Assembly: GCA_903856085.1 (NCBI GenBank)
Contig: CAIOAT010000004.1
Coordinates: 84,722-131,122 of the forward strand
Reading direction: 5' to 3'
From: Candidatus Omnitrophota bacterium
GTDB lineage: Bacteria; Omnitrophota; Omnitrophia; Omnitrophales; Aquincolibacteriaceae
Length of the DNA: 46,401 nt
Shown here: piece by piece, positions 16,834 to 24,729 of the stretch
Numbering within the stretch: position 1 is the first letter of the stretch
Layout of the letters: each line of letters begins with the position of its first letter
Made by a program: the position numbers and the translations under genes
Notes under the pieces: generated by a model
The model's database searches: none
Told to the model about the DNA's origin: nothing
The model's input: the letters and a program-made list of their open reading frames with translations, nothing else

Positions 16834-18260
16834 AGTTTATCTCGCTACCTTTTTTTGTGTTTTTCGTGGTCGTCTATGGTTTATATCTGCTATGCAACCA
16901 CCGGCGGCAAAACAGGTTGTTGCTTGTCGCGAGTTATGTGTTTTATGGCTCTTGGGACTGGAGATTTCTGGTCTTGATCTTTGCGTCGACCGTCTTCAAT
17001 TACTTCTGCGGATGGAAGATCGACGCTTCTGCAAACGCGAAGGAAAAAAGAGCGTTCTTGTGGCTTTGCGTTTTAGCGAATTTGACGGTTTTGTTTTTTT
17101 TCAAATATTATCATTTCTTTATAGACGGGCTGTCGGACCTTTCCTCTCTCGCGGGTATTACCTTGCCGATGCGTTTCTTAGAAGTCGTTCTTCCGGTGGG
17201 GTTGTCTTATTACACGTTTCAGGCCATGTCTTATTCGATGGACATCTATCTGAGAGGGTTGAAACCTGTACGTAATTTCTTTGATTTTTCGCTCTTTGTT
17301 TCTTTTTTCCCCAATTTGCTGTCGGGTCCCATAGAAACTGCCCGGCATTTTCTCCCGCAGATTCTTTCTCCTCGGATTGTAACCCTGGAAAAGTTCTACG
17401 AAGGGTGCTATTTGATATTTTGGGGTATTTTTCAAAAAGCTTTTGTCGCGGACAATCTGCTGAAGATCATCACTCCCTTTTTTAATTCCGCCGCGCCCTA
17501 TAACGGCACCCAGGTCTTATTTTCCCTATATGCGGTTGCCATTCAGGTTTTTTGCGATTTTTCCGGATATACGGATATCGCCAGGGGATTGGGAAAATGC
17601 ATGGGGTTTGATCTCAAACTGAATTTCCGGTTACCCTATTTTGTGACTAACATCGCGGATTTCTGGAAAAGATGGCACATGAGTTTCTACGGATGGCTTA
17701 AGGATTATGTCTATATGCCGCTGGTGTTCAGAGCCAAAGAGAAAACCGAGTTTGTGATCTACCGGAGCATGTTCATCATTATGGTTCTGGCGGGGCTGTG
17801 GCATGGGAGTTCCGTGAGGTTTTTGCTGTGGGGCATTTATAATGGCCTGCTTGTGGTGGGGTATCGGTTGCTCCAGCCCGCACTTCGGAAGATCCCACTG
17901 CCTAGGAAGCCCCTCCTCAGGGACGTGTGGTTTGTTATAAGAGTGATTCTTTTTTTTCACCTCGTTTGTTTCGGGATCATCTTGTTCAAAACAAAATCCG
18001 TTGCTCAAGCGTTGCAAATGCTTCAAGCGCTATTTCTGAATTTCAGTTTCGATCTTTCAAGCGCGATGATGCTATACAAAGTGGCTTTTTTCTGCCTTCC
18101 TCTTCTAGCGATCCAGCTCCTGCAATTTTCAAAAGATGATCTGCTCGCTGTTTTGAAGATCAATCCATGGCTCAGGGGATTGATCTATTTTTACTTGTTC
18201 CATCTTATGATGGTGTTTGCCTTCACAGGCGGAAATCAATTTATTTATTTCCAGTTTTAG
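16830..18260 (+). CDS. MBOAT-family membrane O-acyltransferase (AlgI/DltB-like)
   Basis: A 476-residue polytopic membrane protein, about 10-12 helices. Family hallmarks are FWKRWHMSFYGWLKDYVYMP, the re-entrant segment of AlgI/PatA/DltB proteins, and GLWHGSS with the catalytic His at residue 325. The N-terminus (YLLCNHRRQNRLLLVASYVFYGSWD split over two helices) is standard for AlgI-like proteins. It should take an acyl group from the cytoplasmic carrier and pass it across the inner membrane. Translationally coupled upstream (ATGA) and followed after 10 bp by an SGNH gene, the same partnership as DltB-DltD and AlgI-AlgJ. Confidence 0.93.
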   Translation: MKFISLPFFVFFVVVYGLYLLCNHRRQNRLLLVASYVFYGSWDWRFLVLIFASTVFNYFCGWKIDASANAKEKRAFLWLCVLANLTVLFFFKYYHFFIDGLSDLSSLAGITLPMRFLEVVLPVGLSYYTFQAMSYSMDIYLRGLKPVRNFFDFSLFVSFFPNLLSGPIETARHFLPQILSPRIVTLEKFYEGCYLIFWGIFQKAFVADNLLKIITPFFNSAAPYNGTQVLFSLYAVAIQVFCDFSGYTDIARGLGKCMGFDLKLNFRLPYFVTNIADFWKRWHMSFYGWLKDYVYMPLVFRAKEKTEFVIYRSMFIIMVLAGLWHGSSVRFLLWGIYNGLLVVGYRLLQPALRKIPLPRKPLLRDVWFVIRVILFFHLVCFGIILFKTKSVAQALQMLQALFLNFSFDLSSAMMLYKVAFFCLPLLAIQLLQFSKDDLLAVLKINPWLRGLIYFYLFHLMMVFAFTGGNQFIYFQF

Positions 18261-18270
18261 GAATTTTCTT

Positions 18271-19359
18271 ATGCAGAAAGACGCACATGTTTTTTATTTT
18301 AGAGGGATGCCCTGGGCTTTGGTCGGGGCGATTCTTTTAAGTCTTTTGTTCCAGCAAGTCGTTCGGGAGATGCCAGCGTTTTGGCGATTTTGTTATCTCT
18401 ATAGCAATTCTTACACGGATGATTTGTTGAGAGTGGAAGCACAGCTCAATATGATCCCGGGGAACGATCGGCGTCCGAGGGTTTTTATTCTGGGGTCCAG
18501 TTGTGCCAAGAGGGCTTTTGATGTCAATTATTTGACCCATGCATTTCTGAAGGAACACTTGAGTTTTTATAATCTAGGCATTGCCCAAGCGGGTAGTTCC
18601 ATCAACGTATTAATGCAGAAGCGTATGTGGCTCGAAAAAAATCCCGCGATGGTCATTTATATGTTGAAGCCGTACAATTTTTACCAGGAGGAGTATAAAT
18701 TTGACGATGCGCGTTCCTTCGATCCTTCGGTCTTGCCAGTTCTTGTTAAATATCTTGGATATCAAAGATTCTTTTCGAGGTGGACGGTTTTCGTAAGATT
18801 TTACTTGAAGGAAATTTCTTTATTTTATAAGTATAGCAATTTTTTCTCAAGGAGCATCATGCAGGTGGGGATGAGCTGCTTGACTGGGAAAAAAATGCCT
18901 CGGTCGGAGTTGTACCCGCGCGACAGATATCTTCCGCAAGCCTATTTGCTGGATCGGATCAATAGGATGAGCGAAGCGGAGGTCGCGCAATTCAAGGAAA
19001 ACAAATACTCCGCATTGAATAAGGAATGTTTTTGTTTGTTTGCCAAGGACTTGGTTGCAAGGGGAATCAAGCTAGTTGTCGTGAATGCTCCGGTGCATCC
19101 TGTGTTAAATTTAAAAGTACATGGTAATCGGCGCTTTGTGGAAAAATGGGGTTCTGCCTATGACAATTTTTTGCAGAACCAATCAAGGAAAATCGGCTTT
19201 GCCTATGTGGACGCGGAGAGTCTCCCCGATTTGGATGAGACTGATTTTGCGGATACTTTTCATTTGAATCAAAAGGGTAGGGCTGCGTTCTCTCAATTCA
19301 TAGAAAGATATTTGTCAGGTCATTTGCCATCCTCTGCAGGATACAAGAGTGCGGATTAG
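18271..19359 (+). CDS. SGNH/DltD-like membrane-anchored protein, copy 1
   Basis: A 362-residue protein with a single N-terminal membrane helix (about 15-31, WALVGAILLSLLFQQ) and an outward domain. SGNH-hydrolase blocks are present: FILGSSCAKRAFD (Ser76/77 nucleophile region), YNLGIAQAGSS, VNAPVHPV and the C-terminal DTFHLNQKG with Asp328 and His331. This layout matches DltD, AlgJ and AlgX proteins, which complete transfer of an acyl group from the MBOAT protein to an extracellular polymer. The ATG at 18271 is chosen because it directly precedes the anchor. It is paralogous to the gene at 19742. Confidence 0.8.
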   Translation: MQKDAHVFYFRGMPWALVGAILLSLLFQQVVREMPAFWRFCYLYSNSYTDDLLRVEAQLNMIPGNDRRPRVFILGSSCAKRAFDVNYLTHAFLKEHLSFYNLGIAQAGSSINVLMQKRMWLEKNPAMVIYMLKPYNFYQEEYKFDDARSFDPSVLPVLVKYLGYQRFFSRWTVFVRFYLKEISLFYKYSNFFSRSIMQVGMSCLTGKKMPRSELYPRDRYLPQAYLLDRINRMSEAEVAQFKENKYSALNKECFCLFAKDLVARGIKLVVVNAPVHPVLNLKVHGNRRFVEKWGSAYDNFLQNQSRKIGFAYVDAESLPDLDETDFADTFHLNQKGRAAFSQFIERYLSGHLPSSAGYKSAD

Positions 19360-19590
19360 TGGAGTATTCGCTTGCTTTTCGCAAACGGCGCGAAAAGCTC
19401 GGATTTATAAGCAATCCCAAGATCGAAACTTTCTCTGCTTCCCGATCTCTTCCTGATGAAGAATGTGAGGGGAGTGAAAGCGGCCGTGGAGGGACGGGTT
19501 TTGCATGCTTCCAGCCCTATTTTGAATGTGAGGTTCGATTATCCCAGCATGGTGATGTTAAGCGGGGTGGTGTTTTTCCATTCTTCTTCT
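19359..19590 (+). pseudogene. Decayed 5' fragment of recJ left by tandem duplication
   Basis: The GTG at 19359 begins MEYSLAFRKRREKLGF, matching recJ MEYSLAFRKLLAKRGF. After a frameshift near 19450, another frame continues as MKNVRGVKAAVEGRVLHA, matching recJ MKNMKKVKVRIEQAVHA, then IL...DY...GVVFF against the DYDVDGITGVAVL region. Similarity fades at about 19590. It cannot encode a working enzyme. Confidence 0.85.
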
Positions 19591-19741
19591 TTTGGCAATC
19601 CGGCTTTCACTATTTTTAAAAACAATAATTCATTAGCGGTTTGAAGGTCATCAGGGGATGGGTTCATTTTGGCGCATCCTTAAAGGGTGTTTACGTCCGG
19701 GGATAGAATCAATTTATTTATTTCCAGCCTTGGGAATTTTT
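19591..19741. other. Duplication junction and MBOAT tail remnant
   Basis: Non-coding. The left part shows no recognisable gene. From about 19703 the sequence copies the last bases of the MBOAT gene and its spacer (TCAATTTATTTATTTCCAG, then GGGAATTTTTATG), bringing the ribosome-binding context of SGNH copy 2. Confidence 0.75.
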
Positions 19742-20833
19742 ATGAAGAAAGATTCGCAGGTATTTCATTTTAGAAGGATGCCCTGGGCCTTGATCGGGGC
19801 AATCCTTTTAAGTCTTCTATTCCAGCAAGCCGTTCGGGGGACACCGGCGTTTTGGAAATTTTGTTATCTCCATAGGGGGGAGGGTCTGGGAGAGGTCTTA
19901 AGGATGGAGGCGGAGCTTGATAGGCTTCCAGCGAGCAATCAGAATTCGAAAGTTTTTCTTTTGGGGTCCAGCTGCGTTTTCTTTGGTTTGGATGTGAATG
20001 CTCTGGACAAGGCGTTCGCAATGGATCATCTGAACTTTTACAATCTGGGTCTGGGCAATGCGGCTTATCCCGTTAACGCGTTCATGGAGAAAAGCGTATG
20101 GCTCAAAAAAAATCCTGCAATAGTTATTTATATGTTGAACCCCCGCAATATATATACAAACACACTTTTTTTCGATTCGGCGCGTTCTTTCGATCTTTCG
20201 GTTCTGCCCTATCTTGTTCGATATCTAGGCTATCGTGAGGTCCTGTCGAATTGGAAGATCTTCGTGGGGGCTATTTTTGAAAAGTTCTCTTTATTTTATA
20301 AATATAAAGATTTTTTTTCGTCGTTTATTATCGGGCCATGGATCAATAACTCCGCCCCAGAGACGATCGCTCAAACTGATCTGGGGTGGGAGCATAGCGA
20401 ACATCGTTCTCAAGCCCCATTGGTCGGACCGGATAAAAGGGTAGGGAAAAATAGGGCCACCGGATCCAGGGAGAACGGGTACACCGAGCTGAATAAGGCC
20501 TTATTCAGCGTATTTGCCAAAGACTTGGTCGCGAGAGGAATCAAGCTGATCGTCGTGAATGGCCCGTCGCATTTTCTTTTAAAGTTGAACGCTCGTGCTC
20601 GCAGGCGTTTTGTGGAAAAGCTAAGCTCTACGTATAGCGAGTTTTTGCAGAGACAGTCAAGGGAGATAGGATTTGCCTATGTGAATGCGGAGAGTCTTCC
20701 GGATTTGGATGAGACTTGTTTTTCGGATGCTGTCCATTTGAATCAAAAGGGCAGAGCTATGCTCACTCAATTTATAGAAAACTATTTGCATAATTATTTA
20801 TCACTCCCTGTAGGGTACAAGGGTGCGGACTAA
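19742..20833 (+). CDS. SGNH/DltD-like membrane-anchored protein, copy 2
   Basis: A 363-residue paralogue of the previous SGNH protein. It keeps the anchor (WALIGAILLSLLFQQ), the Ser block VFLLGSSCVFFGLD (Ser76/77), YNLGLGNAAY and the C-terminal DAVHLNQKG (Asp329, His332). It has a diverged middle (about 200-240) richer in Pro, Glu and Arg. Frame and catalytic residues are intact, so it is likely functional and perhaps altered in acceptor preference. The start at 19742 is chosen by alignment with copy 1. The sequence from 19658 to 19741 in the same frame is duplicated MBOAT tail, not protein. The stop overlaps the recJ ATG (TAATG). Confidence 0.8.
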   Translation: MKKDSQVFHFRRMPWALIGAILLSLLFQQAVRGTPAFWKFCYLHRGEGLGEVLRMEAELDRLPASNQNSKVFLLGSSCVFFGLDVNALDKAFAMDHLNFYNLGLGNAAYPVNAFMEKSVWLKKNPAIVIYMLNPRNIYTNTLFFDSARSFDLSVLPYLVRYLGYREVLSNWKIFVGAIFEKFSLFYKYKDFFSSFIIGPWINNSAPETIAQTDLGWEHSEHRSQAPLVGPDKRVGKNRATGSRENGYTELNKALFSVFAKDLVARGIKLIVVNGPSHFLLKLNARARRRFVEKLSSTYSEFLQRQSREIGFAYVNAESLPDLDETCFSDAVHLNQKGRAMLTQFIENYLHNYLSLPVGYKGAD

Positions 20834-22470
20834 TGGAATATTCCCTGGCTTTCCGGAAATTGCTCGCAAAACGCGGATTTGCAAGCGACGCTGAGATCGA
20901 GGCTTTTCTTTTTTCCGGGCTCTCCTCGCTCCACGATCCTTTCCTTATGAAGAACATGAAGAAGGTAAAAGTCCGCATCGAACAAGCAGTGCACGCCAAA
21001 GAAAAGATCCTGATCCACGGCGACTACGATGTCGATGGAATCACTGGCGTCGCGGTTCTGGCCCGGACACTCGAAAAACTTGGCGGGGAGTACACGACCT
21101 TTCTTCCGGAACGCGAACGCGACGGTTATGGTGTGAGCGAAATTGCGATCCGCCAAGCGCGAGAGCAGGGCATCGGCTTGATCGTGACGGTCGATTGTGG
21201 GATCACGGCAAAACGTGAGATTGAGATCGCCCGCGCCCATGGTATCGATGTGGTCGTGATCGACCATCATCGTTTGCCCGCGGGCGGCCTGCCCGATACA
21301 CATTTCATTTTGAATCCGCTTCAGGAAGATTGCCCTTATCCTTTCAAGGAGCTTTCTGCTGCAGGGTTGGCGTTCAAGCTAAGCCAGGCCTTGACCGGAA
21401 ATGCGGCGTTCGAGCATCTGGATCTTGTCGCATTGTCCACCATTAGCGATATGGCTCCGCTTACAGGCGAGAATCGCATTCTTGTGAAAAACGGGCTAGC
21501 CATGCTTTCGGAGCGGAAAAATCTCGGGATTCGCGCGCTCGCCGAAGTTTCCAAGATGAAAGCTGTCAAAGTCGATACCGGTCATGTGGGGTTTATCCTT
21601 GGACCCCGGCTGAATGCGGCGGGACGTATGAGCTCCGCGGATACGGCACTTCAACTCTTGATGACAAAAGTACCCCGCGAAGCCGAAAGTCTTGCAAGGA
21701 TTCTGGATGCGGAGAATAAGGCGCGTCAGCGCTCCGAACGTGAGACGACACGAGAGGCGATACGCAAGGCGGAACAGACGGTTAATTTTAATCGCGAGCG
21801 CGTGATCGTGGTCGAGGGGCAAGGCTGGCATCGCGGCGTGATTGGGATCGCGGCCTCGCGCCTCGTGGAAAAATACGAACGGCCGGCGATCGTGATCTCA
21901 GTGGAAGAAGGCGTAGGACGCGGATCGGGCCGTTCCATCAAAAGCTTTCATCTCTTTAACGCGCTTTCCTCCTGCGAAGCAGTTCTCGAAGAATTCGGAG
22001 GGCATGCGCAAGCGGCCGGGCTGACGGTGGCGGAAAAAAATATCCCGCTTCTGCGGGAGAAGATCAACACCTTCGCGTTCGAACATCTTCCCCCGGAAGC
22101 ATTGAAACGTTTCGTAACGGTGGATATGGCATTAAAACCCAACGAATTAACAAGTCATTTTCTCGAGGAGCTCGAACTTCTGGAGCCGTACGGGATTGGG
22201 AACCCGCGGCCTGTCTTTCAAAGCGACGGGCTCGAGCTCAGATCGAAACCGAGGCGCCTTTATGGCGAGACTTATGAGGTGGTGCTGACGGAGGGTTCTC
22301 TGAACTATCAGGCTCATCTTAATGAAAAGCAGATGCTCTTTTGCGAAACGTCCGTACCGGGGGCACATTTTGAGGCAGTCTACTCTGTGAAGACAAAGCA
22401 GTGGAATGGCATGAAGACACTCGTCCTCTCTGTAAAAGAATTCAGGGAGAAGCTTCCGACGTCCTCTTAA
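20833..22470 (+). CDS. recJ: Single-stranded-DNA-specific exonuclease RecJ
   Basis: A 545-residue DHH-family 5'-3' exonuclease acting in recombination and mismatch/base-excision repair. Metal-binding motifs are HGDYDVDGITG (about 62), VTVDCGI, VVIDHH (about 142, the DHH motif) and STISDMAPL. The DHHA1 part has GWHRGVIGIAASRL and GGHAQAAGL. A C-terminal OB-like domain follows. It starts in a TAATG overlap with SGNH copy 2, so it is now coupled to the island. Converges with rpmB, overlapping it by four bases. Confidence 0.97.
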   Translation: MEYSLAFRKLLAKRGFASDAEIEAFLFSGLSSLHDPFLMKNMKKVKVRIEQAVHAKEKILIHGDYDVDGITGVAVLARTLEKLGGEYTTFLPERERDGYGVSEIAIRQAREQGIGLIVTVDCGITAKREIEIARAHGIDVVVIDHHRLPAGGLPDTHFILNPLQEDCPYPFKELSAAGLAFKLSQALTGNAAFEHLDLVALSTISDMAPLTGENRILVKNGLAMLSERKNLGIRALAEVSKMKAVKVDTGHVGFILGPRLNAAGRMSSADTALQLLMTKVPREAESLARILDAENKARQRSERETTREAIRKAEQTVNFNRERVIVVEGQGWHRGVIGIAASRLVEKYERPAIVISVEEGVGRGSGRSIKSFHLFNALSSCEAVLEEFGGHAQAAGLTVAEKNIPLLREKINTFAFEHLPPEALKRFVTVDMALKPNELTSHFLEELELLEPYGIGNPRPVFQSDGLELRSKPRRLYGETYEVVLTEGSLNYQAHLNEKQMLFCETSVPGAHFEAVYSVKTKQWNGMKTLVLSVKEFREKLPTSS

Positions 22471-22730
22471 ACAGCTGCAGGAGCGACGTAAGAACGGCGG
22501 GAAGGGGCCTTCTTGACTTTCCCAGCCTTCAAACAGCTCACGCAGACATTGATGCGGCGCACCGTTCCGTTCAGAAAGACAGCTTTTACTTTCTGAAGGT
22601 TCGGGAAGAAGCGGCGACGCGTAATGCCGGAGATCTTTTTACCGATACCGCCGGTTTTTTTCGCGAGACCGCGACGCACGATCGAATTGCCCGTTAAAGG
22701 CTTCTTCTTGCAGATGGCACATGTTCTCAT
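22467..22730 (-). CDS. rpmB: 50S ribosomal protein L28
   Basis: An 87-residue L28. It starts MRTCAICKKKP with GNSIVRRGLAKKTGGIGKK, then RRRFFPNLQKVKA and RINVCVSCLKAGKVKK. The two CxxC pairs (CAIC, CVSC) make it the zinc-binding form. The C-terminal tail (APSRRSYVAPAAV) is longer than usual. It is the only ribosomal gene on the minus strand here and is read from its own near-consensus promoter, apparently with a very short leader. Confidence 0.96.
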   Translation of the reverse strand: MRTCAICKKKPLTGNSIVRRGLAKKTGGIGKKISGITRRRFFPNLQKVKAVFLNGTVRRINVCVSCLKAGKVKKAPSRRSYVAPAAV

Positions 22731-22739
22731 AGGCCGGCT

Positions 22740-22767
22740 ATTATAGTGAGGAGATGTTTCTTGGCAA
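22740..22767 (-). promoter_or_regulatory. Promoter of rpmB, minus strand
   Basis: Minus strand TTGCCA (22767-22762), 16 bp, then a perfect TATAAT (22745-22740), only 9 bp before the rpmB start codon. Its -35 is the same TTGGCAA block used by the divergent promoter. Confidence 0.75.
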
Positions 22768-22789
22768 GCGGTTTTTTCTGATATATACT
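22761..22789 (+). promoter_or_regulatory. Promoter of the CBM48-glgA genes
   Basis: TTGGCA (22761-22766), 17 bp, TATACT (22784-22789). About 55 bp of leader precedes the CBM48 gene, with an AAGAAGGAG ribosome site. The -35 overlaps the rpmB -35 on the opposite strand. Confidence 0.75.
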
Positions 22790-22849
22790 CACCTCCGCTG
22801 CAATTTTTTTACGTGTATTTTCCACTCTAAAACCAAGAAGGAGTTCATT

Positions 22850-23155
22850 ATGGCAAAGTTGACGACGAAATGTTGCTCCAGCACGAGCACTTGCGAAAAG
22901 ACCTCAGATTTCAAATTCTACGCCCCTCAGGCCAAAAAGGTCGAGCTTGGCGGTGATTTTAATAACTGGAAAGCGGACAAGAATCCTCTCAAAAAAGACG
23001 CGGCTGGGAATTGGAAGACCTCTTTGAAGCTCAAGAGCGGGCGTTATCAATACCGCTATCTCGTGGATGGGATCTGGCAGAACGCGCAAGAGCCGGTCGA
23101 ATGCGTTCCCAACGCCTTCGGAAGCTGGAATTGCGTTATCGAAGTCGCGAAATAA
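22850..23155 (+). CDS. Small stand-alone CBM48/glycogen-binding domain protein
   Basis: A 101-residue protein that is almost only an isoamylase-N/AMPK-type glycogen-binding module (about 20-101). It has FKFYAPQAKKVELGGDFNNW, WKTSLKLKSGRYQYRYLVDG and a C-terminal NAFGSWNCVIEV. The N-terminus is Cys-rich (KCCSSTSTC), unusual for this fold. The ATG at 22850 follows a strong ribosome site; the open frame upstream to 22754 covers the promoter and is rejected. Immediately upstream of glycogen synthase, it probably binds glycogen or regulates/localises GlgA. No catalytic domain is present. Confidence 0.88.
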   Translation: MAKLTTKCCSSTSTCEKTSDFKFYAPQAKKVELGGDFNNWKADKNPLKKDAAGNWKTSLKLKSGRYQYRYLVDGIWQNAQEPVECVPNAFGSWNCVIEVAK

Positions 23156-23177
23156 GACGGCGCGTTCTTAGTTTCCC

Positions 23178-24650
23178 TTGAAGATCCTTTTCATCAGTTC
23201 TGAAATGGCCCCTTTCGCCAAGACCGGGGGGCTTGGGGATGTTGTCGGCTCCCTCGCCGGTGCGGTTCGCGCCTTAGGCCATGAAGTGTCGGTCTTCTTG
23301 CCGCGCTACCGCTCGATCGACATCCAACAGTGGGAACTCGAAACCGCGATCGATTATTTCGAATTGATCGTCGGGAATCAACTCGAGGCAACACGTATTT
23401 TTTCCAAAAAACTCGACAATGGGGTCAAAGTCTATTTTGTCGAACATCCCGATTATTTTATGCGCGAGGAACTTTACGGAACACTCGTGGGGGATTATCA
23501 GGATAACGACCGCCGTTTCACTTATTTCCAGCGGGCCGCACTCAAGGCTGCTGAAAAATTGAAACTAGCCCCCGACATTGTCCATTGCCACGACTGGCAG
23601 ACCGGCCTCATTCCGGTGTATCTCAAGACCACGGAAACGGGATACGCCCCCTTCCAAAAAGCGCGGAGCGTATTCACTATCCACAATCTTGCGTACCAGG
23701 GGAATTTCCCTCCCGATTCATTTCCGGCGACGGGGTTGGGTTGGGAATTTTACAAGTCCGACCTGCTGGAATTTTACGGTAAGTTTAGTTTTATGAAGGG
23801 CGGGCTTGTGTTTGCCGACGCCGTAACGACTGTGAGCGAACGCTATAGCCATGAGATCCAGACCAAGGAATTTGGGTGCGGGATGGAAGGTGTGATGGTC
23901 GCGCGTAAGGATAGCGTTACTGGGATCGTGAATGGGATCGACCCGAAGGATTGGGATCCAGCCACCGATCCGGATATTGACGCGAAGTACGATTTAAAAG
24001 ATCTTTCAGGGAAAAAAATAAACAAGGCCGCGCTCCAGAAAGAGAACGGTTTCAAGATCGATCCGAATGTGCCTCTCCTGGGGTTTGTGGCGCGTCTCGT
24101 GGACCAGAAGGGATTGGATATTTTGGTTCCGGTGCTGGAGCAACTTTCCCAGCAGCAGGACGTTCAAATGGTGTTGCTCGGGACCGGCGAAGATCAGTAC
24201 CATCAGATCCTGCGGGACCTTGCGAAGAAAAATAAAAAGTGGTTCGGGGTGCACATCCTGTTCGACCCGAAGATGGCCAAAAAGATTTATGCGGGATCCG
24301 ATATGCTGCTCATCCCTTCCTATTATGAACCGTGCGGGCTGGGGCAGATCATCGGGCTTCGTTTTGGAACGGTTCCGATTGTTCGCGCAACCGGCGGCTT
24401 GGCGGATACCATTCAGAATTTCGAGCCCACGTCCCAAAAAGGGAACGGATTTATTTTTGAGGATTATACGAGCGATGCGTTGCATGCCGTCCTGCTTCGT
24501 GCGGTCAAGACGTTCAAGCAAGAGAAACTTTGGAAGTCGCTCGTGAAGAACGCGATGGAAAGCGATTTTTCGTGGGATGCTTCAGCCAGAAAATATGAGA
24601 AGCTTTACGAATCCGTAAAGCGGCGTCCCTTCAAGATCGAGAAAAACTAA
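23178..24650 (+). CDS. glgA: Glycogen synthase
   Basis: A 490-residue GT5 glycosyltransferase extending alpha-1,4-glucan from ADP-glucose (or UDP-glucose). The start codon is TTG at 23178, placing the ADP-glucose-binding KTGGLGDV at Lys15 as in other GlgA. Other hallmarks are HCHDWQTGLIPVYLK, VFTIHNLAYQG, GIVNGID and the C-terminal PSYYEPCGLGQIIGLRFGTVPIVRATGGLADT. It lies 22 bp after the CBM48 gene on one transcript. Length is normal. Confidence 0.96.
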   Translation: MKILFISSEMAPFAKTGGLGDVVGSLAGAVRALGHEVSVFLPRYRSIDIQQWELETAIDYFELIVGNQLEATRIFSKKLDNGVKVYFVEHPDYFMREELYGTLVGDYQDNDRRFTYFQRAALKAAEKLKLAPDIVHCHDWQTGLIPVYLKTTETGYAPFQKARSVFTIHNLAYQGNFPPDSFPATGLGWEFYKSDLLEFYGKFSFMKGGLVFADAVTTVSERYSHEIQTKEFGCGMEGVMVARKDSVTGIVNGIDPKDWDPATDPDIDAKYDLKDLSGKKINKAALQKENGFKIDPNVPLLGFVARLVDQKGLDILVPVLEQLSQQQDVQMVLLGTGEDQYHQILRDLAKKNKKWFGVHILFDPKMAKKIYAGSDMLLIPSYYEPCGLGQIIGLRFGTVPIVRATGGLADTIQNFEPTSQKGNGFIFEDYTSDALHAVLLRAVKTFKQEKLWKSLVKNAMESDFSWDASARKYEKLYESVKRRPFKIEKN

Positions 24651-24729
24651 AAAGCTTCTCCGAGGGCTCATTCGGGCATCGGATCTTTGACTCTCAAAAT
24701 CAAATAGAGAACGGTGCCGGAGAAAATTT

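Larger units (their letters stand above)
18232..20930 (+). repeat. Ancient tandem duplication of MBOAT tail + SGNH gene + recJ start
   Basis: Unit 1 (about 18232-19590) starts in the end of the MBOAT gene, covers SGNH copy 1 and runs into a decayed recJ start. Unit 2 (about 19703-20930) starts with a remnant of the MBOAT end, with the shared string TCAATTTATTTATTTCCAG, covers SGNH copy 2 and enters intact recJ. Both SGNH stops abut a recJ start (TTAGTGGAGTATTCG versus CTAATGGAATATTCC). Confidence 0.88.

Noticed and set aside
19456-19644. A small gene MKNVRGVKAA... between the SGNH copies
   Set aside because: It aligns with the recJ MKNMKKVKV... region after a frameshift, so it is part of the recJ pseudogene fragment.
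12422-20833. Exosortase/PEP-CTERM system
   Set aside because: No exosortase (XrtA-like) gene or PEP-CTERM sorting signal was seen in the window; only the ligase resembles that neighbourhood.
22754-22849. N-terminal extension of the CBM48 protein
   Set aside because: The extension covers the TATACT promoter and the ribosome site. The ATG at 22850 is well supported.
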